Assembly: GCA_964438735.1 (NCBI GenBank) | Contig: CAYTLW010000083.1 | Span: forward strand, 1 to 35,004 | DNA length: 35,004 bases | Direction of reading: 5' to 3' | Origin: CAYTLW01 sp964438735 | Lineage (GTDB): Bacteria; Myxococcota_A; UBA9042 | Shown: positions 34,841-35,004 of the stretch, one piece after another | Layout of the letters: every line of letters starts with the position of its first letter | How positions within the stretch are numbered: position 1 is the first letter of the stretch | Notes under the pieces: model-generated | What the model was told of the DNA's origin: nothing | The model's input: the letters and a program-made list of their open reading frames with translations, nothing else | Databases searched by the model: none | Position numbers and translations under genes: made by a program

Positions 34841-35004
34841 GTGAAAGGCGTATTGTGCGTTGGTGTCGGAGTTGTATTCCTCACTGCGGCCGGCTGCTCT
34901 GCCGGCTCCACCGCCCCGGCCAAGTCGCCGTCTGACAGGAACGCCGGCAAGCAGCGAACTGGTCGATCGATGGTCATGGACCACCGGCGGTCTCGTCTCG
35001 TAAC
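34841..35004 (+). CDS. Lipoprotein, N-terminal part (cut by window edge)
   Basis: 54 codons are visible from a GTG with GAGGGG five bases upstream. It reads VKGVLCVGVGVVFLTAAGCS, a lipoprotein signal peptide with the lipobox AAGC (Cys19), followed by a Ser/Pro/Lys-rich linker (STAPAKSPSDRNAGK) and a basic stretch. No domain is visible before the window ends. A long minus-strand frame overlaps it but lacks any ribosome-binding site or recognisable sequence. Confidence 0.65.
   Translation, partial: MKGVLCVGVGVVFLTAAGCSAGSTAPAKSPSDRNAGKQRTGRSMVMDHRRSRLV

Noticed and set aside
34547..34984. Minus-strand frame at the right end
   Set aside because: It has no ribosome-binding site and runs antisense to a clear lipoprotein start at 34841.

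Overview
This is a GC-rich, densely coded piece of a draft assembly; it contains a run of Ns and local sequence damage. I could not compare it with any database. The gene content points to a deltaproteobacterial or Myxococcota-like organism, and that placement is inference. It has three eukaryote-like Ser/Thr kinases, one of them a giant kinase-ATPase-GAF-cyclase. It also has many lipoproteins and secreted proteins with animal-like modules: a fibrinogen-like domain, a proprotein-convertase P domain and a PHM-like copper monooxygenase. Single-chain GcvP and HslVU are also present.

Layout. 1-1762 (minus): hslV-hslU, with hslU running off the left edge. 1977-4809 (plus): a GH92 alpha-mannosidase lipoprotein and a His-rich lipoprotein. 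4778-10518 (minus): the giant signalling protein, interrupted by a poly-G assembly artefact with Ns and by a one-base frameshift. 10885-16662 (plus): five closely spaced genes (lipoprotein, outer-membrane barrel-like protein, nucleotidyltransferase-like protein, glycosyltransferase, P-domain/fibrinogen-domain secreted protein) that look like one transcription unit. 16672-17073 (minus): a small membrane protein, converging on the previous gene at a perfect hairpin that holds both stop codons. 17299-19875 (plus): an unusual fusion of a cyclic-nucleotide-binding domain, a degenerate sigma54-activator-type AAA+ domain and a membrane polyferredoxin. 19984-24851 (plus): gcvP, serC and an extensin-like peptidase-fold protein. 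24885-27447: two divergent Ser/Thr kinases. 27511-29724 (minus): a Cys-rich beta-helix lipoprotein. 29858-30154 (plus): a small membrane protein. 30273-30463 (minus): a probable frameshifted small gene with its own terminator. 30542-32170 (minus): an SF2 helicase. 32340-33632 (plus): a c-heme/PHM-like copper protein. 33976-34377 (minus): a conserved cytosolic protein. 34841-35004 (plus): the start of a lipoprotein cut by the right edge.

How they fit together. hslVU is a housekeeping protease. gcvP and serC link glycine and serine metabolism. The plus-strand block 10885-16662 looks like an envelope or surface-glycan module ending in a large secreted, possibly sugar-binding protein. The kinases and the cyclase suggest phosphorylation and cyclic-nucleotide signalling, and the 17299-19875 protein could read a nucleotide signal at its N-terminus and act on membrane electron transfer. 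The right third of the window carries two families of short dispersed repeats: one starts at UAG stop codons, and the other is a 34-bp motif in intergenic gaps. These, the polyferredoxin fusion and the copper/heme protein are the parts most worth a second look.
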